DNA of 52,324 nucleotides. It comes from JAVJPJ01 sp040217295. Lineage in GTDB: Bacteria; Pseudomonadota; Alphaproteobacteria; Rhodobacterales; Rhodobacteraceae. Each line of letters begins with the position of its first letter. The first letter of the stretch is position 1. The notes beneath the pieces are model-generated. The model searched no databases. It was not told where the DNA came from and saw nothing but the letters and a program-made list of their open reading frames with translations. Location: positions 1-52,324 of the forward strand of contig CAYWTM010000009.1 in the NCBI GenBank assembly GCA_964460185.1, read 5' to 3'. Positions 43,703-51,944 of this stretch are shown one piece after another. The translations under genes and the position numbers were made by a program.

Positions 43703-43739
43703 GGCAGGTGGCGGGCCTTGGGGGGAAACGCCACCTGCC
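43703..43739 (-). terminator. Intercistronic hairpin between PepSY and cytochrome b genes
   Basis: GGCAGGTGGCG (43703-43713) pairs with CGCCACCTGCC (43729-43739), 11 bp with a 15-base loop, 13 bases past the PepSY stop. No U-run. It may attenuate transcription or set unequal mRNA levels for the small secreted protein and the membrane genes. Confidence 0.5.
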
Positions 43740-43751
43740 GCGCGCCGGCGT

Positions 43752-44006
43752 TCAGTCGTCTTCGGCCACGCGTTCGATTTCGAGGGCGGCGTTGAGGTAG
43801 ATCTCGTAACGCGTGCCGTCCTTCATCGCGTAGGCCTCGATCATGCCGTCTTCCATCTCGATCTGGCGCACTTCATATCCTTCGGCTTCCAGGATCGTGC
43901 GCACCTGCGCCTGCACGTCCGGGGTCAGGACCGCATCGTCGGAGGCGAAGGCGCCGACGGGCAGGGCGATGGAAAGGGCGAGGATCGCGGGGATCAGAAA
44001 TTTCAT
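43752..44006 (-). CDS. Small periplasmic PepSY-domain protein
   Basis: 84 residues from the ATG at 44006, with CAGGAGA upstream. A signal peptide (about 1-20, FLIPAILALSIALPVGAFAS) is followed by a PepSY-like fold (QAQVRTILEAEGYEVRQIEMEDGMIEAYAMKDG in pieces: ILEAEGYEVRQIEMEDG near 36-52 and RYEIYLNAALEIERV near 65-79). It is acidic. PepSY proteins with b-type cytochromes are common; the role may be a redox or ion sensor in the periplasm. First gene of the operon. Confidence 0.85.
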   Translation of the reverse strand: MKFLIPAILALSIALPVGAFASDDAVLTPDVQAQVRTILEAEGYEVRQIEMEDGMIEAYAMKDGTRYEIYLNAALEIERVAEDD

Positions 44007-44272
44007 GGGGCAGTCTCCTGTCTGGGGCACCGGGATGGTGCGCCGTGTGAGACAGGGAATGACGATGCCGGCGAAACGGCGCCATCGGACCGGGGTTTAT
44101 TTCGGTGCGTCTGACCCCGGGATCAGGTTTCTGCAACTGCGGTTCAGATGGAAGCGGCGGGGTCTGGCCTGTCCGGCACGGACCATCGGCCACGCCTTGC
44201 CGACGGGTGCGGACATGAAAAACGGCCCGCGTTCGCGGACCGTTCCGGTCGGGGCTGCCGGGCGCGAATCCC

Positions 44273-45277
44273 TCAGTGCAGCAGGCGGCCCATGGCACCC
44301 GCCACATCGGCCATGCGCGCCGAAAAGCCCCATTCGTTGTCATACCAGGCCAGCACGCGGACAGTGCGCCCACCCACGACCTTGGTCTGCTCGGGGGCAA
44401 AGATCGACGAATAGGTGGTGTGGTTGAAGTCGATCGACACCTTCGCCTCGGGGTCATAGGCGAGAACCGCGCCCATGTGGCCGGCGGCGGCTTCGGCCAT
44501 GATGGCGTTCACATCCTCGACCGTGACGTCGCGTGCTGCCTCGAAGGTCAGGTCCACGGCCGAAACATTGGGCGTCGGCACGCGCAACGCGGTGCCATCC
44601 AGCTTGCCCTCAAGCTCGGGCAGGACGTCTTTCAGCGCCTTGGCCGCCCCGGTCGAGGTCGGGATCATCGCCATGGCGGCCGCGCGCGCGCGGTAAAGGT
44701 CATCGTGGCGACGGTCGAGCGTGGGCTGGTCGCCGGTATAGGAATGGATCGTCGTCATGATCCCCCGTTCGATGCCGATGGCGTCATTGAGCACCTTGGC
44801 CAGCGGGGCAAGGCAGTTGGTGGTGCATGAGCCGTTCGACACGACGTGGTGGGTATCGAGCAATTCGCGGTGGTTCACGCCGTAGACCACCGTCTTGTCG
44901 GCGTTCTTGGCGGGCGCCGATACCAACACCCGTTTCGCGCCCCGTGTCAGGTGCACGGCGGCCGCGTCGCGGTTGTTGAACTTGCCGGTGCATTCCAGCA
45001 CCACATCGCAGCCGTCCCAGTCAAGCTCTTGCGGGTCGTAGGTGGAGAACACCTTCATCGGTCCGCGCCCCAGGTCCATGGTGTCGTCCTTCAGGCGGAT
45101 CTCGCCCGGAAAGCGGCCATGGATGCTGTCGTATTTCAACAGGTGCGCGTTGGTCTCGATTGGGCCGGTCGCGTTGATCTTGACCACTTGCACATCATTG
45201 CGCGCAGCTTCGGTGATATGGGCGAGCGTGCAGCGCCCGATGCGACCGAAACCATTGATGCCAAGCGTGATCGTCAT
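44273..45277 (-). CDS. gap: Glyceraldehyde-3-phosphate dehydrogenase copy 2, probably NADP-accepting
   Basis: 334 residues from the ATG at 45277 with GGGAGCG upstream. The active Cys151 in SNGSCTTNCLAP and WYDNEWGFSARM are kept. Two positions that hold NAD specificity differ from copy 1: residue 36 is Ala (VVKINATGP) rather than Asp, and residues 189-190 are Arg-Arg (LDRRHDDL) rather than Thr-Met, next to where the adenosine 2'-position sits. This points to NADP use and a gluconeogenic role like GapB. Three LacI-type operator-like sites lie upstream. Confidence 0.95.
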   Translation of the reverse strand: MTITLGINGFGRIGRCTLAHITEAARNDVQVVKINATGPIETNAHLLKYDSIHGRFPGEIRLKDDTMDLGRGPMKVFSTYDPQELDWDGCDVVLECTGKFNNRDAAAVHLTRGAKRVLVSAPAKNADKTVVYGVNHRELLDTHHVVSNGSCTTNCLAPLAKVLNDAIGIERGIMTTIHSYTGDQPTLDRRHDDLYRARAAAMAMIPTSTGAAKALKDVLPELEGKLDGTALRVPTPNVSAVDLTFEAARDVTVEDVNAIMAEAAAGHMGAVLAYDPEAKVSIDFNHTTYSSIFAPEQTKVVGGRTVRVLAWYDNEWGFSARMADVAGAMGRLLH

Positions 45278-45368
45278 GGGGCGCTCCCGTCCGTCCGTTA
45301 CAAATACTTTTCTGTGCAATAGACAACGCGGGCCCATGGGCCAAGTCAAAAGAGGCCTGATTTCCGCG

Positions 45369-45413
45369 TGTTAGCGGCACCGTTAGCGAAAACATCGGGC
45401 GTTTGCGCTAACA
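45369..45413. promoter_or_regulatory. Cluster of LacI-family-type operators before gap copy 2
   Basis: Three sites with CG centres: TGTTAGCGGCACCG (45369-45382, left half complete), CGTTAGCGAAAACA (45381-45394, 11 of 14) and CGTTTGCGCTAACA (45400-45413, 12 of 14 against TGTTAGCGCTAACA). They are 92-136 bases before gap copy 2 and also upstream of the divergent DUF808 gene. The centres are 12 and 19 bases apart. Confidence 0.5.
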
Positions 45414-45518
45414 CCTCGGGGCGGGGGGCGGAAACTGCGTGGCACGCGGTCAGATGCTGTCGCGTTGCGTTCACCGCTTGAAACGGGCCAAATGCGCGTG
45501 TCGAAACGGGAGAATTTC

Positions 45519-46481
45519 ATGGCAAGCGGTCTCTTGGCGCTTCTGGATGATGTGGCGGCGATTGCAAAGGTCGCGGCGGCATCGGTCGATGACGTGATCG
45601 GGCAGGCGGCGAAGGCGGGGGCAAAGGCGGCGGGTGCCGTCATCGACGATGCCGCCGTGACGCCGAAATACGTGCATGGGTTCTCTGCGGAACGCGAGTT
45701 GCCCATCGTCTGGAAGATCGCGCGCGGGTCGATCTTCAACAAGCTGGTGATCTTGTTGCCGCTGGCGTTGCTGTTGTCCGCGTTCGCGCCCTGGGCGATT
45801 GCGCCGCTTCTGATGCTGGGCGGGGCCTACCTGTGTTACGAGGGGGCCGAAAAGATCTGGCACTGGTTGAACCCGCCCTCCCACGACGACGTGCCCATCG
45901 ATGAAGAACTGCACGATGCCGTCCACCTGGAAGAGGCCAAGGTCAAGGGGGCGATCAAGACCGACTTCATCTTGTCGGCCGAGATCATGACCATCGCGCT
46001 GGCGGCCCTGGAAACGGATTCGATCTGGTTCGAGGCGGCCGCGCTGACCATCGTGGGCCTGGCCATCACGGTCATGGTCTATGGCTCGGTCGCCCTGATC
46101 GTGAAGGCCGACGATATCGGGCTGCACATAGCCGAACGCGGGCGAACCGCCGGCACGCGGGCCCTGGGCGCCGCCGTGGTGCGCGGGATGCCCGGGTTCC
46201 TGAAGGGGCTGATGATCGTGGGGACGGCGGCGATGCTGTGGGTCGGTGGCGCCATAATCACCCACGCTCTGGCACAGATCGGCTGGCACACGCCCGAGGA
46301 TGCCGTGCACGCGGTGGCCCACGCGTTCGCTTCTATGGGCGGTTTCGTGGAATGGCTGGTCGGCGCGACCTTGCATGGCGGATTGGGTTTCTTGCTTGGA
46401 ACCCTGATCATGCCGATCACCAACCGCGTGATCGCGCCCGCGCTGGCGGCAGTCGGATTGGGCGGTGGCGGCGGCCATTGA
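45519..46481 (+). CDS. DUF808 (YedI-like) integral membrane protein
   Basis: 320 residues from the ATG at 45519, with ACGGGAGAA upstream. The start ASGLLALLDDVAAIAKVAAASVDDV and the segment AAVTPKYVHGFSAERELPIVWKIARGSIFNKLVIL are characteristic of DUF808. About six membrane helices follow. Function is not known in the family; E. coli YedI is an inner-membrane protein. It shares its upstream region with gap copy 2. Confidence 0.9.
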   Translation: MASGLLALLDDVAAIAKVAAASVDDVIGQAAKAGAKAAGAVIDDAAVTPKYVHGFSAERELPIVWKIARGSIFNKLVILLPLALLLSAFAPWAIAPLLMLGGAYLCYEGAEKIWHWLNPPSHDDVPIDEELHDAVHLEEAKVKGAIKTDFILSAEIMTIALAALETDSIWFEAAALTIVGLAITVMVYGSVALIVKADDIGLHIAERGRTAGTRALGAAVVRGMPGFLKGLMIVGTAAMLWVGGAIITHALAQIGWHTPEDAVHAVAHAFASMGGFVEWLVGATLHGGLGFLLGTLIMPITNRVIAPALAAVGLGGGGGH

Positions 46482-46778
46482 ACAGCCGGGTCATCGGCAG
46501 GCGGCCCGTGTGTCAACCATGCAAGAGTTTAACCTCGTTTTAACCATAACCATGTTTGTTGCCCTGCAGTGGTACGGGTGCCGTGCGCCCCTGCCGCAAG
46601 CGGAGACGCCCCCGGTTGCACCCAGACGCAGCCGGGGGCTGTCCGGCGCGCCCGCGACCACGCCCGCGACCGCACCCGCGCGCGCGCTTGCATGCAGCTT
46701 GGAGCAAGCCCTTTTCATTCCCGCCGCGCTCCCCTATCACGCACGAACCCCGTGACATCCGGAACAAGACGAACCAAC
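46482..46778 (+). other. Intergenic stretch before rnd with GC low-complexity tract
   Basis: It holds no gene I can support. At 46649-46684 a 12-base unit (CGCCCGCGACCA, then CGCCCGCGACCG, then CACCCGCGCGCG) is repeated three times, followed by alternating purine-pyrimidine DNA (46677-46696) ending in the palindrome TGCATGCA. A promoter for rnd is expected here but no clear boxes are seen; an AT-richer patch lies near 46525-46560. Confidence 0.5.
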
Positions 46779-47939
46779 GTGATCCAGACCATTACAACCA
46801 CCCAAGCGCTGGCCGCCTTCTGCGCCAGGGCAGCCGATGCGCCCTATGTGACCGTCGATACGGAATTTCTTCGCGAACGCACCTATTTCGCGCAGCTGTG
46901 CCTTGTGCAACTGGCGCTGCCCGGCACCGATGACAGCACCGCGGTGCTGGTGGATCCGCTGGCCGCCGGTCTGTCGCTCGATCCGCTGTACGAGCTGTTT
47001 CGAAACCCGGATGTGGTCAAGGTGTTCCATGCCGCGCGGCAGGATCTCGAGATCTTTCACGTCGAAGGCGGCGTGGTGCCGGCCCCGCTGTTCGATACCC
47101 AGGTCGCCGCCATGGTCTGCGGCTTTGGCGACCAGGTCGGATACGAGACGCTGGTGCGCAAGATCGCCAAGGCCAGCCTCGACAAGTCCAGCCGTTTCAC
47201 CGATTGGTCCCGCCGTCCGCTCAGCGATGCCCAAAGCACCTATGCGCTGGCCGATGTCACCCATTTGCGCCAGATCTACGAATACCTGAAGCGCGAACTG
47301 GAACAGACCGGCCGCACCCATTGGCTGGAAGAAGAGCTGGGGCAGCTGACCAACGCGGAAAATTACGTCGTCGAACCTCAAGAAGCGTGGCTGCGGCTGA
47401 AATTGCGCACCAATTCCAGCCGTGTTCTGGCTATCGCCAAGGAACTGGCCGCGTTCCGCGAAACCTACGCGCAGACAAAGAACATCCCCCGCAACCGCGT
47501 CATCAAGGACGATGCGCTGATGGAGCTTGCCTCCACCAAGCCGAAAACGGTGGCGGACCTGGCCAAGTCCCGCCTGCTTCTGCGCGAGGCGCGCAAGGGT
47601 GAGATCGCAGAAGGCCTGGTGGCCGCGGTCAAGCGCGGCGTTGACATGCCCGCCGACAAGCAACCCGGCATGCCCAAGGGGCGCGATCGGTCGAACATGA
47701 ATTCGGCGCTGGCCGACCTGTTGCGCGTGTTGCTCAAGGCCAAGGCGGAAGAGGCCGGGGTGGCGACGAAACTGATCGCGTCCTCAAGCGATCTCGATGA
47801 CATCGCGTGTGGCGAACTGGACGGCATGTGGGCGTCGGGCTGGCGGCGCGAGGTCTTCGGCGAGGATGCGCTGCGGCTGCTGAATGGTCAGATTGCCCTG
47901 TCCGCGCAGGGCGAACGCGTCAAGATCGTTCCGGTCTGA
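46779..47939 (+). CDS. rnd: Ribonuclease D
   Basis: 386 residues from a GTG at 46779, where the RNase D sequence IQTITTTQALAAFCARA begins; longer frames upstream run through low-complexity DNA. The DEDD exonuclease residues are in VTVDTEFLRERTYF, VFHAARQDLEIF and YALADVTHLRQIYEYL. A HRDC domain follows (about 205-290; VLAIAKELAAFRETYAQTKNIPRNRVIKDDALMELA). RNase D trims the 3' ends of tRNA precursors. Confidence 0.95.
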   Translation: MIQTITTTQALAAFCARAADAPYVTVDTEFLRERTYFAQLCLVQLALPGTDDSTAVLVDPLAAGLSLDPLYELFRNPDVVKVFHAARQDLEIFHVEGGVVPAPLFDTQVAAMVCGFGDQVGYETLVRKIAKASLDKSSRFTDWSRRPLSDAQSTYALADVTHLRQIYEYLKRELEQTGRTHWLEEELGQLTNAENYVVEPQEAWLRLKLRTNSSRVLAIAKELAAFRETYAQTKNIPRNRVIKDDALMELASTKPKTVADLAKSRLLLREARKGEIAEGLVAAVKRGVDMPADKQPGMPKGRDRSNMNSALADLLRVLLKAKAEEAGVATKLIASSSDLDDIACGELDGMWASGWRREVFGEDALRLLNGQIALSAQGERVKIVPV

Positions 47940-48003
47940 CGCGGAACGCCGGGCGTCCCTCCGACATTTGCAACCGGCAGGCGCGCCGCGGCGGCCCGTC
48001 CGC

Positions 48004-48453
48004 TCAGCGTCGGTTGACAGAACGACGGTTTGCCGCGCCGATCACGGTGATGGTCCGGATCCCCGCAAGCTCGAACGAACTCAGCTCCAGCCCCGTGATC
48101 ACTTCGCGCGATTGCGGTGTGCTGACGGCGGCCGCGCCTACGGGCGGGATCACGCGGAATTCGTAGACAAGGCTATTTTCGGTCCGCTCCACCTCGACGA
48201 GGTCGGCTTGCCAGAACCCCTGCGTTTGCGGGCGTCCCATGGCGCGAATGATCGCGCCCTGCGGTGTGGCGTCGACGTTCAGGGCCACCACCTCGGCCAC
48301 CAGCGGGCGGGGGTCTGCCGGGACGCCTTCGGTCTCGACCACGCGGACGCGTTCCTCCCGGTCACCGCCGAACCAGTTGAACGGGTTCAGTCGCGTCCCA
48401 CAGGCCGCTAGGCTTGTCACGATGGCCAGGGCCAGAATTACGCGCAGCATCAT
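48004..48453 (-). CDS. Putative lipoprotein of unknown function
   Basis: 149 residues (two adjacent ATG codons, CGGAGACGA upstream). A lipoprotein signal with LAAC (Cys18) leads to NPFNWFGGDREERVRVVETEG, a short acidic/basic linker, and one beta-rich domain (about 45-135) with GLELSSFELAGIRTITVIGA near the end. I do not recognise the domain. It should be tethered to a membrane facing the periplasm. It is convergent with rnd and divergent from sufE. Confidence 0.8.
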   Translation of the reverse strand: MMLRVILALAIVTSLAACGTRLNPFNWFGGDREERVRVVETEGVPADPRPLVAEVVALNVDATPQGAIIRAMGRPQTQGFWQADLVEVERTENSLVYEFRVIPPVGAAAVSTPQSREVITGLELSSFELAGIRTITVIGAANRRSVNRR

Positions 48454-48574
48454 TCGTCTCCGTCAGGTCGTCCGCGACCTTTGGGTAGCGCATCGCAGAC
48501 CCGTTGGAAAGCACCTCTGGACCTCGGGACCGTCGCATCCTACGTCAGGCATCACCGACACAGTGGAGAGACCC

Positions 48575-49003
48575 ATGGCCACCGAAGCCTTCGAGGACAT
48601 CGCCGACACATTTGAATTCCTCGACGACTGGGAGGACCGCTATCGTCACGTCATCGAACTGGGCAAGGCGATGGGAGCGCTGGAAGACGCGGTGAAGGTG
48701 CCGGCCACCAAGGTGGATGGCTGCGCCAGCCAGGTCTGGATCCTGCCCCAGATCGCGGGAGAGGGCGCGGGGGCCATTTTCCACTTCCGTGGCGACAGCG
48801 ATGCGATGATCGTGCGCGGGCTGATCGCGGTGCTGCATGCGTTGTACGACGGGCTGAGCGTGGGCGATGTGCTCAAGGTCGATGCCGGCGGCGAACTGGC
48901 GCGACTGGGGCTGAACGATCACCTGTCCGCGCAGCGGTCGAACGGGCTGCGGGCCATGGTCGACCGCATCCGCCTGCTGGCCGCCGAAAAGGCCGCTTGC
49001 TGA
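48575..49003 (+). CDS. sufE: Cysteine desulfurase activator SufE
   Basis: 142 residues, ATG at 48575 after GTGGAGAG. The sulfur-accepting Cys50 is in VPATKVDGCASQVW, and FEFLDDWEDRYRHVIELGKAM and GLSVGDVL are typical of SufE. It takes persulfide sulfur from SufS and passes it to the SufBCD scaffold in iron-sulfur cluster assembly. The gene is apart from any suf operon here, as in many Rhodobacteraceae. A family B palindrome pair follows the stop by 6 bases. Confidence 0.95.
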   Translation: MATEAFEDIADTFEFLDDWEDRYRHVIELGKAMGALEDAVKVPATKVDGCASQVWILPQIAGEGAGAIFHFRGDSDAMIVRGLIAVLHALYDGLSVGDVLKVDAGGELARLGLNDHLSAQRSNGLRAMVDRIRLLAAEKAAC

Positions 49004-49009
49004 ACGGCG

Positions 49010-49052
49010 CCCGTCTTTTGCAAAAGACGGGGCAAACCCTTGCAAGGGTTTG
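49010..49052. repeat. Repeat family B: two perfect palindromes centred on TTGCAA
   Basis: Palindrome 1 (49010-49031, half-site CCCGTCTTTTG) and palindrome 2 (49033-49052, half-site CAAACCCTTG) are each perfect and are one base apart. The pair lies between the convergent sufE and DUF1638 genes, 5 bases from the latter's stop, so it can serve as a two-way terminator. Confidence 0.85.
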
Positions 49053-49057
49053 GGCGG

Positions 49058-49687
49058 CTACAGGGTCTTCAATTCCGTTTCCAGATCGCCGTAGCCGGTA
49101 AAGCGCCGCTCGAAATCCAACTTGAGGAACGCCGCGCAAGCCTTTGCTTTTTCAGTAAGCTCGGGATCATCCGTTTGCGCCTGGTAGACCAGCTTCGTGT
49201 AGTTTCCGAAATACATGTCGCGCAAGGCCGGATGCCGGTCGAGCCCGAGAGGCCTTGTGACGAAGGCATCGAATTGCCGGACCAGGAAATCGGTCAGGTA
49301 AAAGGCGGTGATCTCGTCACGCGCTGCAAAGACCTCGTTGCCCTCGAAAAAGCTGTAGCAATGGGGGCCTTGCAGCATCTCGATGCCCAGGCGCGCGCAG
49401 GCGGCCTCCAGCAGGCCGCCGGTGCCGCAATCGGCGTAGAGAACCATGATGCTTGCATAGTCGTTTCGGTAACGCATGACCGCCGCCTCGACTGCGGCCG
49501 GGATCTTTTCGGGCGTGTTGTGCAGGATCGCGGGCAGGCAGTGCAGGTCCAGATGGGTCATGTCGTTGGCGCGGATCACCGCCAGGGTTTCGCGCGCGAT
49601 CGCCCCGCAGGCCAGCAACAGCACCTTGCCGCCCCCCTGTGCGGGCAGGCCGGTTTGCAGCAGGGTTTCATCGTCGATCCGGGTCAT
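49058..49687 (-). CDS. DUF1638 family protein
   Basis: 209 residues. Conserved-looking blocks are VLLLACGAIARETLAVI, HLDLHCLPAILHNTPEKIP, MVLYADCGTGGLLEAAC, GPHCYSFFEGNEVF and AFYLTDFLVRQFDAFV. Several Cys and His (CGA, HCLP, DCGTGG, PHCYSF) could bind a metal or cofactor. DUF1638 genes are, as far as I know, often near corrinoid methyltransferase genes; a corrinoid protein gene is 2.3 kb away on the same strand. The function is undetermined. The ATG is preceded only weakly by a ribosome site. Confidence 0.85.
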   Translation of the reverse strand: MTRIDDETLLQTGLPAQGGGKVLLLACGAIARETLAVIRANDMTHLDLHCLPAILHNTPEKIPAAVEAAVMRYRNDYASIMVLYADCGTGGLLEAACARLGIEMLQGPHCYSFFEGNEVFAARDEITAFYLTDFLVRQFDAFVTRPLGLDRHPALRDMYFGNYTKLVYQAQTDDPELTEKAKACAAFLKLDFERRFTGYGDLETELKTL

Positions 49688-49725
49688 GGATCACAATATG
49701 GGGCAGGGACGCAGACTGCGAAAGG

Positions 49726-50586
49726 TCAGCGCGCGGCAAAGCGTGGCCCCAAAACGGCCAAAGCCAGCCCGGCCAGAACGATCAGGCCCGAAAGCGCCTC
49801 GGCCAATGTGATGCGCTCGCCCAGAACGATGGCCGCCGTGGCCAGCCCGACCACGGGAATCAGCAGTGCAAAAGGCGTCACCGTGGCCGCCGGATGCCGC
49901 GACAACAGCGTGCCCCAGATCGAATAGCCCAGAACCGTGGAAATCAGCGCCACGTAAACCACTGCGATCCATCCCCGAACGCTGAGCGATGTGATCTCGG
50001 CCCAGGGCGTTGCGGTTTCCAGGCCAAGCGACAGGGCGAGCATCGGCAGGGGCGGGATCAGGCTGGCCCACAAGAACAGCGCCAGCATGTCGACCCCCGG
50101 AAGTCGCCGGAACACCAGGTTGCCGCACGCCCAGCACAGCGACCCGCACAGGACCAGGCCAAGGCCGACCATCGTGACATTGCCGCCGCTGGCCAGGCCG
50201 AAACCCGCCAGCCCCGCGACCGCCAGCGCGATGCCAAGCCCCTGGATCAGGCCAACCCGTTCGCGGAAAAAGACCGCGGCCAGCACGATCGTCAGCGGCG
50301 CCTGGCTTTGCAGGATCAGCGATGCCAGGCCCGCCGAGACATCCGCCTCCATCGCGCTGAACAGGAACCCGAATTGCCCGGCATTGATCAGCGCGCCGAT
50401 CGCCACGATCGCCCGCCACGAGGCGGGGCGCGGAAAGAACGCGATCAGCGGGATCAGGATGGCGAACCGCAACCCCACGAACAAGAGCGGCGGCAACTCG
50501 TCCAGCGCCAGTTTCATGGCCGAGAAATTCGACCCCCATGCCAGGATCACCACCAGCGCCAGCACAAGGTCACGGGGCGGCATCAT
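49726..50586 (-). CDS. EamA/DMT-superfamily transporter
   Basis: 286 residues from the ATG at 50586, which overlaps the phosphatase stop (ATGA); a GTG at 50595 is possible. Ten hydrophobic helices in two EamA repeats: the first starts VLALVVILAWGSNFSAMKLAL, the second after GNVTMVGLGLVLCGSLCWACGN. Such proteins export amino acids or metabolites. The substrate is unknown. It is translationally coupled to the phosphatase gene. Confidence 0.9.
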   Translation of the reverse strand: MMPPRDLVLALVVILAWGSNFSAMKLALDELPPLLFVGLRFAILIPLIAFFPRPASWRAIVAIGALINAGQFGFLFSAMEADVSAGLASLILQSQAPLTIVLAAVFFRERVGLIQGLGIALAVAGLAGFGLASGGNVTMVGLGLVLCGSLCWACGNLVFRRLPGVDMLALFLWASLIPPLPMLALSLGLETATPWAEITSLSVRGWIAVVYVALISTVLGYSIWGTLLSRHPAATVTPFALLIPVVGLATAAIVLGERITLAEALSGLIVLAGLALAVLGPRFAAR

Positions 50587-51317
50587 CGCATCCACCTGAC
50601 CGGCACCCGGCCGTCATCGGTCAGCACATAGGCGTCGCGCCCCTCGATCGCGACGGCGGACAGGGGCCTGCCATAGGCCGCACCGGTGTCGATTGCCAGG
50701 CGGTTGCCGTGATGCTCGACCTCGCTGACCGGGGTGTGGCCGTGCACGACCAGGGGGCCGTGATCGTGGGTCGATGTCAGAAAATCCTGCCTGATCCAGA
50801 CCAGGTCTCCGATGGCCTGCTTGTCCAGCGAAATGCCCGGCCGAATACCGGCATGCACGAAAATGCATTCGCCGGCGCGGTGCATCACCGGGCGCGCGGC
50901 CAGAAAGGCGCGGTGGGTGGCCGGGATCCGGTCGCGCGCTTCGGCGTGCACCTCCCCGGACGGACCGTCGGGATCGATGTCATAGGAGGCCAGTGTTTCA
51001 CGCCCCCCCATGCCCGGTGCGAGGTAGCGCAGGTTGGGCGGGTCGCGAGGGTCGGGGCCGGGCCCTGTTTCCAGCCACCGCAGCATCATTTGGTCGTGGT
51101 TGCCCAACAGCACGATCATGCGGGGGTCGCGTGCTGTCCGGGTGGCCAGCCAATCTATCACGCCTGCCGCGTTCGGCCCGCGATCCACGAGGTCGCCCAG
51201 GTGGATCACCGGGGCCCGCGCGTCGCCCATACGGGCGCGATCGGCCGCGATCCGGTCATGGGCGGCCTGCAGTTGGGCCAGATGGCCGTGGATATCGCCG
51301 ATTGCGTAGATCGTCAT
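50583..51317 (-). CDS. PPP-family metallophosphatase (serine/threonine phosphatase-like)
   Basis: 244 residues from the ATG at 51317. The metal-binding motifs of the PPP family are complete: GDIHGHL, GDLVDRGP, GNHDQMM and VHGHTPV with a last His in the HHGNRLAIDTGAAYG strand. Similar bacterial enzymes dephosphorylate proteins or cleave diadenosine tetraphosphate. First gene of a pair with the DMT transporter. Confidence 0.92.
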   Translation of the reverse strand: MTIYAIGDIHGHLAQLQAAHDRIAADRARMGDARAPVIHLGDLVDRGPNAAGVIDWLATRTARDPRMIVLLGNHDQMMLRWLETGPGPDPRDPPNLRYLAPGMGGRETLASYDIDPDGPSGEVHAEARDRIPATHRAFLAARPVMHRAGECIFVHAGIRPGISLDKQAIGDLVWIRQDFLTSTHDHGPLVVHGHTPVSEVEHHGNRLAIDTGAAYGRPLSAVAIEGRDAYVLTDDGRVPVRWMR

Positions 51318-51435
51318 GGCGGTGACCAAAGCTGCCCTCGCATCCCGCCGCAAGGGGAAAGCGGACATGGCGGCTCAATCAGGGGTCTGGCACAGGCCTG
51401 GCGCGCCGAACCACGGACCGCGTCCGGTTCGGCGG

Positions 51436-51861
51436 CTATGTCAGGTCGAACCCGAACATGGCCAGATTCTCGCCGGTCTGCACAGCGCGGAGGCTTTGGT
51501 AAAACCCCACGGCCTCGGCGGTTGGATCCGCGATCACCCAGGCCTCGCTGCAGCCAAGCCTGCGGGCATGGTCCAGCGTTACCGATACCAGTTGCGTCGC
51601 CACGCCTTGCCGCCGCCACGGGCCTGCAACACCCAATTCGTTGATCCAGTAGGCCTCGGGCTTGTCGGGGTGGTGGTAGACCACGCCGGAACACATGCCG
51701 ATCATCCGCTCGCCATCGACCGCCACCGCGATGTGCAGGTGAGGCGCGGCCAGAAACCGCTCGACCAGATCAGGTTGCGGCGCGGCGTCGAACACATCCT
51801 CGTGCGCATTGGCGAACAGCGAGGCGTCGATACGGCGCGCGATGAAGACAGAGACAGCCAT
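51436..51861 (-). CDS. GNAT-family N-acetyltransferase
   Basis: 141 residues. The acetyl-CoA site is GVAGPWRRQGVATQLVSVTLDHARRLGC (R/Q-x-x-G-x-G/A as RRQGVA), with the later FYQSLRAVQTGE strand of GNAT enzymes. The N-terminal part resembles aminoglycoside 6'-type acetyltransferases in outline, but the substrate is unknown. Stand-alone gene; a good terminator of the upstream corrinoid gene lies just before it. Confidence 0.88.
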   Translation of the reverse strand: MAVSVFIARRIDASLFANAHEDVFDAAPQPDLVERFLAAPHLHIAVAVDGERMIGMCSGVVYHHPDKPEAYWINELGVAGPWRRQGVATQLVSVTLDHARRLGCSEAWVIADPTAEAVGFYQSLRAVQTGENLAMFGFDLT

Positions 51862-51877
51862 ACGTCCCTATAGTGCC

Positions 51878-51916
51878 AAAAAACAAGGCGACCCAAGTGC
51901 ATATGCAAGGGTCGCC
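51878..51916 (-). terminator. Intrinsic terminator of the corrinoid protein gene
   Basis: On the minus strand GGCGACCC/GGGTCGCC arms (51887-51894 and 51909-51916) with a 14-base loop are followed by TTGTTTTTT (51886-51878). A classic stem plus U-run, 28 bases after the stop. Confidence 0.8.
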
Positions 51917-51944
51917 CGTGTTTTCGTGAATCCGCTCGGACGGC

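Noticed and set aside
46519..46755. Short plus-strand frame before rnd with a hydrophobic start
   Set aside because: Most of it translates the GC tandem repeat and it lacks a ribosome site.
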